64,000 nt of DNA from Telopea speciosissima (lineage: Eukaryota; Streptophyta; Magnoliopsida; Proteales; Proteaceae), in assembly GCF_018873765.1 (NCBI RefSeq), contig NC_057922.1, positions 8,383,563-8,447,562 of the forward strand. Reading direction: 5' to 3'. Below the pieces are notes generated by a model. That model saw only the letters and a list, made by a program, of their open reading frames with translations, made no database searches and was not told the DNA's origin. Position numbers and translations under genes: made by a program. Positions 1 through 13,135 of the stretch are shown piece by piece; positions within the stretch are counted from its first letter, which is position 1; each line of letters begins with the position of its first letter.

Positions 1-414
1 AAGCCTGTTCCTCTTGTTTTGTTAATGATTTTTGTATTAGAAAACAATGTCTCATTTTTTCCATTCTTGAAAGCATCATTAACTGAGCAGAAAAGGTGAG
101 CATAAACCAACAATCAGAGAGCCCTTTGCACAACATTGTGGATTTAATGATTTAACATTATTATACTCCCAAAAAAATGGAAAGAAAGAAATCCCACTAG
201 ATTAGTTCTCGGGACTCGGGAAAAACAAAACTAGATTAGTACTCACGAACTAGGATTTTTTCTTTCTTTTCTTTTGTTAAAATTTTAGCTTGATGGTTGT
301 TTTTCTCACCCCAATTTTCATGAGTTTCCAATGTGGGTCCATTCGATGTGCAAAACTCAGGTAGGGCCATCAGATCTTTTGATTGTAGTAAAAAGGAAAT
401 TTCTGATCTCACAT
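1..414. other. AT-rich intergenic sequence, no gene seen
   Basis: No conserved reading frame or clear repeat family was recognised here. It lies downstream of the RGLG gene. Confidence 0.5.
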
Positions 415-660
415 ATGATGCTTCTTGGTCTTGGAGGAAGTTCAGCTTGAGTTGTTAGGTGATGGATCAAACACTGCTCTCTGGATTGATAAGTGACAAC
501 CTCTGTGGGCCTCTAATTGAAAGATTTGACTGAAGGAGTCAGGTTGATTATGGGTTCCCAATTGATGCTAAAGTCCGCAAGTTTATTACTAACTCAGTTT
601 AATGAAGGTCCCTTCTGGTATAAGATTCATAGCTCAACTAAATCCATTAGATTCATAATT
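415..660 (+). mobile_element. LINE (L1-type) 3' fragment
   Basis: Reads GDGSNTALWID followed, after a stop and a frameshift, by GPLIERF. This is the 'x-GDG-x-N-x-x-W-D-x-W' block found between the reverse transcriptase and the zf-RVT region in plant L1 elements. It is short and decayed, with no flanking repeats seen. Confidence 0.55.
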
Positions 661-896
661 TGTATCAAACAATAAGAGGAAATACTATTCTTTAAGATGC
701 CAGGAGATGCCATTGTAAATCTTTCACTAGAGGTAGTGGCAAACCAGTAACAATGTGGAACAGACCCATGCAGGGGGAATTGCTCTTTAATCTCCTTCAA
801 GAAGGAAAAATTTTAAAAACTAATCAAACAGTAATAATATACATCAATAATTATCTGCTCTTATGAGGGAGACAACGAATTAAAAAATTAATACAA

Positions 897-902
897 TTTA
901 TT
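897..902 (-). terminator. candidate poly(A) signal for the RGLG gene
   Basis: AATAAA reads on the minus strand about 190 bases after the RGLG stop codon, a normal distance for a plant near-upstream element. The site is inferred; no transcript end is visible. Confidence 0.4.
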
Positions 903-1092
903 GATGAGGTCATCAATTGAATCCAAAAAGAAAGATACAAATCTCAAGCCAAACTAGAAATACTTTTGCCAGATACTGTACAGTGATGGATAAAGTGAAG
1001 AGGAATAGCAGGTTAATACAATACTTTTTTCTTTTTGTGATTTTCATTTCAGCAACAAGTTTCCAAGCATGCAGCAGCTGACGAGAATTTTC

Positions 1093-4000
1093 TCAAGAAT
1101 ACAGTCTCACACGCGTCATTATTGGCTCACGACATATTGGGCACAATGATAAGCTTACGCCACAGTCCTTGCACGTCTTATTCAAGAAAAGAGATAAAAT
1201 ATGAGATTAAGTGTTGTTATGCAGGAAATGTTCATCTTTATAAAGCTCAGTTGTAACCTCAGATGCATACATTACATACCAATATTCAACAGATCCATCT
1301 GTGTGTGTGTGGATAATGTGAAAAAATCAACTGAAACATCTCTATGAAGGTATCGATTAACCTTGCATTCCACATAATTTGCATACTATATCTGTATCAC
1401 AGATTGTACTTTCATATTAACAAACGGTAAATTAAAGATTGCTTACCAGATGACCACATCCAAATGCCATGTCCTTTGGGTTTGTCAAGCATATAGGGCA
1501 GTCCTGCAGCAAAGCCAGAAATTACTATGTTTTTCCCAACACCATGTGCATCCTGAACACAAAATTGCAGTGGTGGTGATAAAAATATTACCTGCTCTGT
1601 GAAGGTTGCATGCTCAACTGACTGGGAACTTGTCATGTGTGGGTATGTTCTAACTGCATTATCATGCTGGATCACTTCACGTGGAGGGGGAAGTGGTTGT
1701 GTACGTGGCCCTCCTCTTCCACTTCTGCATGATTAGGTTAATTCAGGGTTCAGTAATCCCCCAATAAAGTTTCACCAAGTAACATTCAATAGCCAATAAC
1801 TAGTTCATAAAACTACAGACTTACTCCACAATCCTGAGTTTTTGCGTGGCCTTATACTGAAATGGAATTTCCATGAGGGCTGCAAGTGCAAAGGCTGTTT
1901 CTTTCTTTGACATTTCCTTGTTCTCAGACATGATCTTTGTGAAGTTTACAAACTGCACAGGGACAAGCTCAGGTGATTAAACAATGTGAGGGGAAAATCC
2001 AACAGTCCACTCTTATTAAGCAGAAAACCTGCACTATGGATTCTGATTGGTTCTTATAAACAATAATAGACTCAGATGAAGCAAATATACCATTTTCTTG
2101 TGAAAATCTCTCCTAGGGAAATGTCCAACATTATTGGCATAAAAGTTAGTAATGAGAATGACTATCAATGTGAAGTTATCCTATCTCCTAATGAATTGGT
2201 ATTTGCAGTTCAATCCAAGCTGGTCATCAGTGTGTGAGTGTCCATGTTGAACTATAATAAGAGTTCTCTTCTCTTCCAGGCTTCGAGTTCCAACTTATAT
2301 GAAAGGACAACAGAGCAAAGAGTTTCATTTCTGTATCAGCAGTGAAGTTAAGTTTGTATTCTAGATTGCAATGCTTTATATTACAGTTTTTTTAAAGTTT
2401 CCCAAGTACCAATTTGAAATATAAATCAAAATAAGCAATTTGTTTTTTTCAGAATGAGGGGAAAAAAGGTATCGGATAATGACTAATGCATTAAGTCAGT
2501 ATGATGCCCATAGAGGATGATACAATATCTCCTCATTTTTCACATATAACACGTTTCTTATTCATTTATTTTTGATAAGTAAATGTTTGTTAGATTATGA
2601 ACATTAAGTAATGATAAATCAACACTTAAAAGAACCAACTTAAAAAGAAAACATTAGGCCAATTATTGAAGAGAACTTATCATAGATTAAATGCTAAAGG
2701 ATGTTAGACAGATCATACAGTTCTTGGAAAATAAAAAACACATGCCCATTGAAAAGTAAATCAGAGCTGTAGTTGTCAACAAGTGATTAAGTACCTGGAA
2801 GTTATCAAATGACCGTTGAGGAATGTTATCATCAAATTGTTGCATTGCATCCCATGGTCCATCGCCCACACCAACCAAAATAATCGAGAGAGGATATTTG
2901 CTAAATATTGAAAAACTCCATTAGTCAGTAGAAGTCATCAAGAAGAACATATTTTTAAATCGAGTGTTTCAGATCCTCAATGCTTTTACCTAGCTTCAAC
3001 TATAGAATTTATAGTTTCTTGTTCCTGCGGACTAAATCTTCCAGGTGGCAAATCATCACTCCTTGTAACCTATAAAAGTAGAAGGGGACAGTAAAATAAA
3101 TCCATGGCAAAGAGTGGAAAGTGGAGACAAGAAATCCTTGCCACAAAAGAAAGATAATGACCTGCCCATCAGCAATGATGACTAGGACGTGATATTGCCC
3201 ATTGCTTCTCTCCACTATATCAATTGATGCATCAATAATTGGTGCAAAAGAGGTTGGACCTGTATGCAAGCCCAGAGAATAAAGTTTATGTTCAATATAT
3301 TGCATCCATTGAAAAACTTCAAATTTTGTGATTCGAATATTCAAATTTATAATTCAATGATAAAGCTTCAAAGGAAGAGGAGAAGAGAAAAAATAATCTG
3401 CCTCAACCTGGATCAGTTTTTCTCGGACAATGACCTTGAATTGGGATGCCAATTACGTATGATTTTCATCGACATGAATTAAAGAACAAGAATCTGGGCT
3501 GTTGAGTCCAGATTCAATATTAGCCAATCAGCGGCATCAAAGTTATTCAGAATTCTAACCCAAGAAAACATTTGGTAAGCTCCCTAATAACTGGTTCTAG
3601 GTCTTTCCAGGAATAAATCCTTACCACAAGGGTAACTTTTTCATTGATTGTGCATGGAGTTGAAATTGCATTAGACAATGAAAGATGAAAGGTGAAAATC
3701 TAACAAACCTGACAATTTTAAATAAGCAACAATCTCTTTATATCTTGCAAGAGCCTCCTCGAAACCATTACAAGATCGGTGATTAGGAAAGAAGCTGAAC
3801 ACATTCTTATCATGTGTTGATGCTAAAAAGGAAAAAACAAAATCAGATAATTAGTTAAAGGAAGTTTGCAACTTAATTTGTTTTAGGTATTATGGTGAAA
3901 GAGTACTAACCATCACCAAATCCAAAACAAGGTATCAAATTATCCTCATCAAAAGGAGACAATGTGCGGCCAATTATAGATATAGCTTGCTCATATGGAT

Positions 4001-5566
4001 TAGGTGTGCCACCAATTGCATGGAGGCTTTTCCTATTGAATGAATACTTACCTACAATCAGTAAATGGTAACGTTCATTTTTCCAGTAGCAGAAAATTTT
4101 GAATCAGAATAATATCAACTCTATTGAAAACTGATCAGATCACCTGTCCATTCATTGCTCTTTGTAAAGTCAATACCAAGGATTAAATTTGATGACTCAA
4201 GACCAGCTTCTCTTAATGCAGAAATAACCTGAAAATAGGAGTACCATTTCTCTTTTTATTACTGAAAATAAATAACACATGCAGGCCCAGCTACTAAATT
4301 CATATGACTGAAAAATGCTAAAATAAAGCCATATAAATATATAACCTCGAGAAGAATTCATTTGTATAGGAAAGAAATAAAGGACAATGGACAATTTTAT
4401 GGACGTTTTAAAAATAAAAAAAAATTTATTTCCTAAATGAAAATATTTTTTCTTATATTATTTTGCATGGAAAAACAAGATTCGTACTCTTGTAGTGGAT
4501 CCCATTTAGTTGGTATGAGACATGATTGAGTTGAGTCAAGTTGAGCTGTATTCTTTTAAATTGATCATGTCAGTTGACTATCCTACCCTCTGTATTACTC
4601 CCGTTCTATCAATATGCGATATTAAAATTACTTATTCAAGGTTATTTTCCATCTGTTTTTGGTTTTTTGGAATGGAAGATACCCCGAGGCTCTGGGCATG
4701 CCCCCAGAGATTTTTATTAGTATTTCATTACAGTAATTGTAGAGCCTACAAGGTCCCATAGCAAAATTTCTTTTTATCATTGACACTTCTCTCAGTTTCT
4801 TTAACAATCTAAAATCTGAAATAGCTCTATATTTTAATACTTGGGTTTTCCCTAGCTTCAATTTCTTTTTCTCAAAACCAATACTTTGATAATTACCCTC
4901 CTAAAAATGAAATCAAAATTTTTTCAGAATGATTAGATACAACAATCCACAACAAAACAATAGACAGACTGCACTAAACACACTTCAATCTCTGACTCAC
5001 AACAACACAAGGCACATATTAGGGCTTTACTCAATATAGTCAACTGGCTTCAGTTTGATCCTTAATCTCTGTGGACTGTTGGAGCCTAGATAGATAAAAA
5101 CGAAGAGCCTTGACTTGCAGGCACAGAGCACACACAAAAAAGTCTAATTGTGGAAGGGAAAATATAACATTTATGGTTTTATTGGGGTTGAGCCATAGTT
5201 GCAGAGATCACATATTATCCAGTTGATGTTTAATTTCATTTTTTGTTCTAATTAGGTTGAAATTTCAAAAGGCTGTTAAATGGCATCAGCAGATGACATC
5301 CACAAGAAAGTTATGACAACCACCTCATCTAGAGAGCTGAAACTATCTGGTATGTAAGAGGATTGCTGCCGTGTGTGAGAGCTGAAACTATCTGGTATGT
5401 AAGAAGGTTGCTGCCGTGTGTGAGAGCTGAAACTATCTGGTATGTAAGAGGATTGCTGCCGTGTGTTCTGATAATAGTGGTCCACAGAATGCCCAGCATA
5501 AGGAGGAGGTTGCGGCGTAATTTCATCATCATCTATTGAATAGTCTACCGACTCCGTATTCCCCAT
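1093..5566 (-). CDS. RGLG: RGLG-type RING E3 ubiquitin ligase (copine/VWA + C3HC4 RING)
   Basis: Predicted ubiquitin-protein ligase of the plant RGLG family; Arabidopsis members act in drought, ABA and jasmonate signalling and some build K63 chains. Eleven coding exons (minus strand, 5' to 3'): 5566-5324, 4228-4144, 4051-3911, 3822-3709, 3259-3162, 3069-2990, 2900-2795, 1952-1825, 1724-1592, 1503-1447, 1176-1093. All introns are GT-AG, phases agree and the product is 422 residues, within the family range. It starts MGN, which suits N-myristoylation as known for RGLGs. Residues 36-78 hold three copies of a TRQQ(S/P)SYIPDSFSS unit. The copine/VWA domain follows (about 82-310) with the MIDAS-type DFTKSN at 101-106. 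The RING has C378, C381, C392, H394, C397, C400, C407 and C410, near the C-terminus as usual. The reading frame stays open upstream to an acceptor at 5604, so ATG 5566 is the likely but unproven start. Confidence 0.93.
5334..5468 (-). repeat. three tandem 45-bp units inside the RGLG first coding exon
   Basis: Three direct copies of a 45-bp unit start at 5334, 5379 and 5424. They differ at only a few bases and keep the frame. Each encodes 15 residues of the form (H/N)[15 protein letters not shown]. The unit lies in the variable, probably disordered N-terminal linker before the VWA domain, so copy number could vary without breaking the enzyme. Confidence 0.9.
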
Positions 5567-5603
5567 ATCGAGAGAATATGTAAACCTAGGTAAAGAAGTA
5601 ATC

Positions 5604-8400
5604 CTGTAAAAGTGAGAAGTAATGAAGAGTTAAATCTAGAAGTTAAAAGTATTATAGGAAGAGAAACCGCCTTCAATACAAGTTTAAAATTAACCAAAAA
5701 AGAACGCATAAATTAGATATTACAAACGAGGATTGTTATGGGAATATCTAGAAAATTATTAAATTATGGGATAACTGTTATGAAGAACCACTTTTTGGAG
5801 GAAAGTATGTGGTTTGATGGTCATTGGGTATCAACTCTAAAGTTACAATGCAAATGGTTGAGTGTGTGCCGTATGGTACAATGCTAAAACAAGAAAAAAT
5901 TCTTTTTGCACAGAGGGAGGGGGAGGGTTTCTAGGAAGTTCTTTTTTATGATCAGCACAAAGGTGTATCACATTACCATATCAAAATCCGCACTAGTCAC
6001 ATGTATATGGTCTTCTATCTCTCCCCACTTCCACTCTATTTACATGCTTATAGAAAGCTATTAGAAAGGTTTGCTTCGCCATTACTGTTTCAGCTACCCC
6101 AGTAGCATGCCCAAGCCAGGGAATATCTTTGTGACTATACCCCACGGTTGATGAGAAACAAGATTATGCATGAACATATTCTGTTCAAACCTCTGGCTTT
6201 GCCTTCAAATGATATTCTTCTGGTCCCTCGAAATTGCCTAAAGAACGACAAGGAGTTATCTAAAATTAAACAAACCCCCTATACTCAAACCAAACAGCAC
6301 GGCAGTTTATATACAAGTGAGTAGCACTAGGAGTCACCTAATCCACCTGAAAGAGAAATATGGTCCTGGCGATCTACATGGTAAGAAAAGGTGGTTCACC
6401 CACTCTTCTCCTCCTCATCTTAGGTACCATTGTTTTCCAGCATCAAACATCTTCCCTTATAGCGAGGAAGTGGGAACTTCAATCAAGGGTCACTACCCAA
6501 GCAAAAAAGTTCACCCTTCAAGGACCTCTCTTACTCGGGCACTTCATGTACACCTGGAGTAGCCACAACATGGCATGGATATGGATATGGATATGGAATA
6601 TTTGTTAGGCATGAACCAGCAGGACACTCAGATATGGCTGCAAAGGAGGGGTTAGTGACAGATTAATACCACTTTGAACCCATCCTGATATAATTTAGCC
6701 GCATCCCCGTACTGAGCCATTTTTAGACACATGTCCTTGTATCCTAACTTCAAAGTTTCTTGGGTGAAATGGATCCAACTCCTCAACAAACTCCTGCACC
6801 CAAAACCACAGAACATGGTGGAGGGACATGGCTATCCCCATATATGCACTATATAAAGATCACGTTCCAGCCATTCACTAAGTGCTCATGGTTAGATTTA
6901 ACAGTGAAAATCCCTTTTTTGCCATTTTTTCTATTGCTTTTTATCTTCTTTGCAGCTGTAGCTTCTTAAATAGCTCAACTGACTCTTCAATTCTCTGAAA
7001 TAAACTCCTAAATAAAGGCCCCATACCAAATTCCCATTGAGAACTTAGGAGCATCGGTTGGTGAGGCACTTCTTTATTGGTTTTCCTTTGGTTCTTGTTT
7101 ATTTCCATTCAAAACACTTCACCATGTTAGAATTCCCCCACTACCCAAGCTCCTTCTCTCCTAAGTTCAAATGTTTCCAGGCTCTGTCCATTATTCCTCT
7201 CTATCTGCCTCTTCATTTTAGTAATATAAATTCATGAATACTCATTCAGAACCGTCTCTGCTGTTGTGGTTATCCATTGTTACCATGAAAGCCCAACCTG
7301 CATTCCATACTGTTATACAGTCACCTGAAGAACTGATCGCTCCCAGATCAGTGCAACTTACCCTGTTTGAGCCCCATTAATCTATAACAAAAAGAAAATC
7401 AACTCCCTTCACCTTCATCTCTGGCAGAAGAGGAAAGATTCACCCCCCCCCCCCAAAACAGTCTCCTTCTTGGCTTTTGACCAATTAGCTCATCAAACAT
7501 TAGACTAGATTCACCATCATTCCTCTAATTGTATATTAACTATAGAAGAAAACCACGTAATTTTTAGTAGACTTAAAGAGTATATTTTTGGACCAAATGT
7601 TTTTCTCTGAACTTGTTCCTTTATTTTCTTTTGTTATTAGAAGCTGGACCTGCCAGGGTTGATCTTGGGAAAAAGACTTCTTTCATGGAATTAACCACTC
7701 CATTTCTTTAGAAGAAATTCTGTTCAAGTAAGCTAGTAAGCAAATATTGCTTTGTTACAGGAGTCTTATCACTATCCAAAAGAAATTATCTAAATCATTA
7801 ATACTTCCTCCATGGAAGTTGTCGTAGCGAAGCAATATATTCCTGTATTTATCACTCCAAACACCCCCCATGTGAGGTTATAATTAGACATATTTAAATT
7901 GGATTACTCAAACCCAGCAATTTTTTGATTTGGATTTGTCTCCAGACTCTCCACAGCAGCCCAGACAATCACTACAAATGCATCCTGCCTGTCAAGCAAA
8001 GGACCATTTTGTTTTTCTCTCCAAAACCATCAATTCTCATGGCTCACAAACAGAAAAATCATTTCCAGATTCCAATTCACCTCATTTTCAAAATTTTCAT
8101 AAACATCCCACAAGTCAACTCTTCAAAAAAAAAAAAAAATCCAGGGAACAGAGTCAGAAGTCTAGCTTAATCGGTGCTTCTCATGCTAAAAGATTTATAA
8201 TTTGAAGGAAGAATTAAACCAGTATGTGGTGAAGAAAAAGAAAATCATTTGCCAGTTTAAATCAAACAACATGAATTCATAGGCTGAGATGAAAGAGGAG
8301 AAAATGGAGAGGACCCAACTGAAGAAAACATATAAATCACAAGAAAGAGAGAGATGGGAACAAGATAAACCAATCACCTGACCTGCAGCTAGTAGGTAAT
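5604..8400. other. RGLG upstream/5' intron region, no coding evidence
   Basis: Reading frames here are short and without family resemblance. Visible structure is limited to an atggat repeat (about 6573-6598), a C run at 7442-7453 and an A run at 8125-8138. It may be a 5' UTR intron of the RGLG gene. Confidence 0.4.
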
Positions 8401-8533
8401 AAATCGTAATCGTAGTCGCAGACGACGAGCAATTCAACAGATTTAAAATCTTCGAATTAGAAAGGTCTCCAAGCTGTAGTTATTATTGAGGTGGAAATGA
8501 TGAATTATCCATCATAATGAGATGATACGATAC

Positions 8534-8544
8534 ATATATATATA
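8534..8544 (-). promoter_or_regulatory. candidate TATA box for the RGLG gene (distal 5' UTR exon)
   Basis: A TATATATATA run on the minus strand lies upstream of a possible non-coding first exon (about 8510 to 8400) that ends in CAG followed by GTCAGG. This would splice across about 2.8 kb to the acceptor at 5604-5606, just before the RGLG start. The arrangement is inference; a nearer promoter in 5.6-8.4 kb is also possible. Confidence 0.25.
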
Positions 8545-9349
8545 ATCTCTGGCATTCTTATTGTTCACACTTCACAGGTTGACCACTCCAACTAATCCAC
8601 ACATGCAATTGACTCTCCTTCACCAATCCCTCCATTCTTCCATCTCTGCACTATTTTCCAATTCAAAATAAAAATTCAGTCTATCCTTCAACGTTTGATT
8701 GGAATCAAATTTGGATAGAAGATTCTGATTTATTTGTCTACCCTCTTTAATGGCGGCGGCTCGGTCGTCGTGGTGCTAAGTAGCCATTTTTTACTGCTTT
8801 CTCTGGTCTAAGGCTCTAAGCCTAACACCACTTTCTTCGTTTTTTCCGTCTTCCTTCTCCTCCTTCTTTGAAGGATAGACTGACTCTAACGTGCAGGAGC
8901 TTTGTAATGAATCTTTTTGGATTTTGATTGAAAGGTTGCCTTTCAGACATAAAGTGAATGTGGAAACCCTTTCGTAGAAAAGAAACCCTCTCTCCATGGC
9001 TTGGCAGCTGGCAAAAGTTAATCTAATTGCCCATACTCTGTTTGGATTTTGGTTCTTAGCGTGCAAGGTTCCACAAATCCATCATGGAAGCCACGTGGAG
9101 GGTTGATCTGTCCAAACTTGTATGGAACCTTTAATGAACAATCCATGACCCATTAGATTAGTCCTATTTATGTCAAATTTTGGTTTCATTTTCATACTAA
9201 TGTGGATTTTGTATTGAATTGTTCTTCTATAGAGAAAAGGAAAATCTCATTCAAATCAAAGATGACGAAAGCAGGAGAGATTTCTTTAGGTACTTTAAAT
9301 AAATCACTTAGTGGAGGCGTTTCTCTATCTTCTTTTAATTAAAAAAAAA

Positions 9350-9492
9350 TGGGTTGATGTTCTCTGTGCTGCAGAGCAGTCTGCGTCTAGACACATGGGT
9401 TTGTCATTCAGGAGGCAAGGTGGTCATTGTATCCACTTCCATTTGTCTGGCGCAGCCTGCACCCCCAGTACAGAAAACATTTGGCCTAAAAA
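9350..9492. mobile_element. MITE, family with gttctctgtg..gcagcgcag ends (diverged copy)
   Basis: The left arm (gatgttctctgtgctgcaga, then cagtctgcg and cacatggg) is inverted at the right end (cgcagcctgc, then cagtacagaaaacat). The same arms bound the better preserved hairpin at 15358-15498. No clear target duplication is seen. Confidence 0.6.
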
Positions 9493-9689
9493 AACATATA
9501 TATTTTTTGATTTACCATTTTGGTGGTAACAAGTTTCACCCTCAAAAAAATGTTCTTAGTATCCATTAAAGGATAAGCTTGTCAAGGTGGTCTCTCGGAT
9601 AGTTTTGGCCAATTGACCGCGAGGTTAATTGTTAGTTGTATACCTTTACCACAAAGAAAAAAAGAAAAGTTGTACACCTTATAGATTAG

Positions 9690-9900
9690 TGACGGTTTGG
9701 TTATAATCGATTTTAATTAGATTACAACGTTTGAAACCATTGGATTAATTGATCTAAATTGAATCGAACCAATTAAATAAACGGTATCACTTCTAAAACC
9801 ATATCCGAACCATTAACTAAACAATCTGTCAATTTCGATTTAAATGATTTGATTTAGTTTCAATAAACGGTTTCAATTTGATTTTGACACCCTTATGTAC
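9690..9900. repeat. degenerate 'cggtttggtt/gatttcgattt' repeat
   Basis: Runs of cggttt, aaaccg, gattt and aatcg words in both orientations resemble the low-complexity palindromic tracts that recur at about 15900-15990, 21055-21130, 21275-21390 and 54040-54410. The mobile class cannot be settled from sequence alone. Confidence 0.35.
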
Positions 9901-10454
9901 AATGCCCTCAGAATTCATAATTACCCTTTATCAAACAAATCATTATATCCAATTACTGATCAAGTAAAGTAAAGTTGTTAAAAAGAATCAAAAGATTAAC
10001 AAATTAATTATAACCAATTACGATAGATAATGGAATCACGTAGCATATGATTAGGAGACCAGACATGAAAGAATAGACTTGTTCAGGTGGAGTTATAACT
10101 AATAATGGCTTAGTGGCTAAGGAAACCAGAAGAAAAAATGAGTGTAGTAAAGTAGAATCATTTTATACAAAGAAGTCTTCTTAGCTTGACTTATTGCCTT
10201 GGTGAGATTCCCACTCAAGCTTCTTGGTTGGCTTCTAACAAATTGCTTATTTTGAAATGTTTTCTTATGCCAGTTCCCTTGGGCTCTAAGAAAGTAGACC
10301 CCAGTCAATAGGGGTGAAACTGGGCTGGGCTATAAAGTCCAGGCCCAGACCAAGGTGGACCGACCTCGAGACTGCTGACAAGAAGGACCGAGCCCAGCCG
10401 AGATTAGTTGGACACAACTCATGCAGAACCTAGATTTTACCTAGAGATTCAAGG

Positions 10455-10618
10455 GAAAGAGAATGCCACCCGCACGCCACCCCTGTGCCTTGGCACAAGG
10501 GCTTGCAAAATGACCGCTACACCCCTTGGAGTCTAAAAAATGATCAAGGGTGTGGCAGTCATTTTGCACGCCCTAGTTTCAAGGCCCACCAGGGGCACTA
10601 TGTCTGGCAAAACTTAAA
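10455..10618. mobile_element. MITE-like imperfect hairpin with caaaatgaccgctacacccc core
   Basis: The left half (ccacccctgtgcc, then aagggcttgcaaaatgaccg) pairs with the right half (tcattttgcacgccct, then ccaccaggggcac) across a short loop near 10540. Length is about 160 bp. Ends and target duplication are not certain. Confidence 0.55.
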
Positions 10619-12400
10619 AAACGGAATTAAAAAATGTTAGATTTGACGCTGCTTCGATGGGTTGGGAGGAAGTGAAGCTAAAGCAAGAACAAGAAAACCG
10701 AGTAAACATTAGTCGAGTTAGGTGGATTATCCTACTAGGAATTTGATTGATCCCAATCTACTAGGCTAAACCTTAAGTTGGATGTCCTAGTTTCAAAATA
10801 CCACACGTGGTGGGTTAGATGAGGCTAAAATTATGTAGTCAAGTAGATCCCAAGGTCCCTAGCCACATGTCAAATTTCAGCTCAAATGGATTTGGCCAAA
10901 TGGAAAAACAGAGCTTTGAAAAATCCAAGACTACAAGAGGTTGCATGCCAATACAAGGACATTGCAAAATACAAGACAGATGCCATCAATACATGGGAGT
11001 GGATATGATTCAGGTAGAGTCCAAAATTTCACGCGTATGACTTTGATGTTCCTTGAAATTCATTTATCAGAATTATCACAACACCCTTCCACATTGTAGA
11101 ATTAGGTATAAAGGCTATAGATTATAAACTGATTAAGGATCTTTTTGGTATCATTTTTCATTTTCATTTTCTAACATATAAACGTTTTTACAAGTATTTG
11201 GTACAATTTATGGATCCTATTTCTGTTTACAAAACATCAAATTAATAGAATAATCGTAATAGAGTTGAGAACTTATTATGGATTTTGCCCAAAAATCTTT
11301 TTTAGCCATTTTTTCGGAACTTTAATGAGCATGTGCTCATTAGTCACAAAATTGAGGGGTAAAATAGATATTTGCTATTATTACTAGAAAAGCAAACCCT
11401 TGCACTCTTCTTCTTTCTTCTGAGCCCCCGTACCAGCCATTGAAACCAGTTACTAGCACCCTAGCCCGGCCCGATCAACGCCTCCACCCTCCACCCTCCA
11501 CCCTCCACATCATCCCTACCCTGCGAATTTGACAACATATCAAATGCAAAGTTTACATAGTTGATTAAAGGGGAATTAGCTCAAATCTGGAACACAGAAA
11601 AACAATTATTCAGCAATACATTATGTAATTGATCAATTGAAAACCAAATTGTTACCACAACAACTAACAAATTATTTCAATTAGAAACCAATGAACATGA
11701 CAAGTTTAAAGCTAGAAGAGAAGGGAAAAAATTGAAATACATTTGGACAATTCGAAATCTGGAATTTGTTTTTGACTTAAATAATTCAAAACATGCAATA
11801 GATTTCAACTTCAAAAGAAAAGAAACGATAAGGATAAAGAGGGTTTCAGATTAGGGAAAAAGATGGGTGAAGAACCACTTAAACTACACATGTGTGATGC
11901 AAAACACACATTTGTTGCACTCCATTTCAACACTAGAAATAAAATAGAACAATGTTCCAGCACTAGAAATAAAACAGAACTATGTTAATGAATATGTAAG
12001 TACATACATAATTGAAAAAAAAAAAAAAAAAAAAAAACTGCAGTTCACTATTCCTAGTGAAGCATATTCCTCTGTTATCTGTACATGGCGGTACAAAGCT
12101 GGATCCAAGCAATGGAGGGCCAAGCAGCGATCTCATAAGACAATATACAAAATAACCTATGAAGATCATTTTCATTGTGTACTTACTGTCCAATCTGGTA
12201 AATCACTGATTCGTTGGTGGCTTTTCTCCACAATTTTTATATGAATCTGTGGTTCAATTGATGGTATCTTTTCTTGTGTCATCGTTCACTGTTTTTTAGA
12301 AACAAGATATTAAAGATGATCTCCTACCAAATGGGGAAAAAAAACATTTTTAGAATTTGACCAAAAGAATTTAGTAACTCTAGGTATTTACATCTTGGGA
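10619..12400. other. intergenic, no gene seen
   Basis: Contains a short ccaccctcc tandem run (about 11480-11507), a 22-base A run near 12016 and a near-direct duplication of about 30 bp at 11933-11990. No reading frame looks conserved. Confidence 0.45.
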
Positions 12401-12403
12401 AAA

Positions 12404-12490
12404 AGAAATATGTCCAGGAGTGTGGCCTACGGAACCCTATTGCCAAGTCATTCTTCTCCTCACTCATTCCCTCCTCCTCCGGTTCCGCCG
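12404..12490. mobile_element. partial MITE, gtgtggcctacg family
   Basis: The end sequence gggaaaaagaaatatgtccag followed by gagtgtggcctacg matches one end of the complete hairpins at 24749-24919 and 57652-57818. No matching right arm was found, so this is a solo end or a badly diverged copy. Confidence 0.5.
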
Positions 12491-12576
12491 CTCCCAACAG
12501 TCATGAAACCCCTTCGGTAATGGCTTTTTCGCCCGGTTTTCCACTGGTTGGAGGAGAATCATGTAACAATTAAGAG

Positions 12577-12730
12577 AATGAATCGTTATCCCCTCTAATT
12601 CGCTGCCCCCTCCAATGCCTTCAATTCTTCACATGAGGGTGGAAATAACAACCCTACCCCTTGCCTGGAAACACTGCCCAAGGTGGGGTCCACTCCCCCT
12701 ATTAGAGGAATTGGAGGTGATAATTATTCC
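12577..12730. mobile_element. Mutator-like MITE, ggatcttta..cccctc family, diverged copy
   Basis: It carries the same internal block as the copies at 18395 and 63512 (aaccctacccctt, then cactgcccaaggtggggtcc and ctattagagga). Terminal arms pair imperfectly (gttatcccctctaattcg against ggaattggaggtgataat). No clear target duplication remains. Confidence 0.7.
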
Positions 12731-12744
12731 ACATTTGATAGGGG

Positions 12745-13135
12745 GTAATCACACAACCCACATGCCAATCCCAAAAGGTTAACCAAATTTTGGGATACAC
12801 GACACACACCACACTCACACATTCAATGTGGGATTAAAGCGACGTGCAATGTTTTATTTAGTTATCATACAAATCACATGCCAATACCAAAAAGTTAACC
12901 AACTTTTGGAACAGGGGAATATTGGGTATACACAACACACACTCGATGTGGGACTAAACCCACGCACCTTGTGAACACAATGCAATGTTTCTTTTGGTAT
13001 CACACAAACCACACGCCAATCCCAAAAAAGTTAACAAAATTCTGAGACCTCTGAGACCATGGAATGACAGATATACACAAAACACACCACACACCACACA
13101 CACCACACACTACACTCACACTTAAATGTGCCTTT
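12745..13135. repeat. three imperfect tandem units containing acacgccaatcccaaaaagt
   Basis: The block 'ca-a-cc-cacgccaatcccaaaaagttaac' recurs at about 12751, 12868 and 13001, each followed by a similar 'ttttggga..tacacaacacacac' tail. Units are 115-135 bp. The last unit ends in a CA-rich microsatellite (13078-13115). Confidence 0.7.
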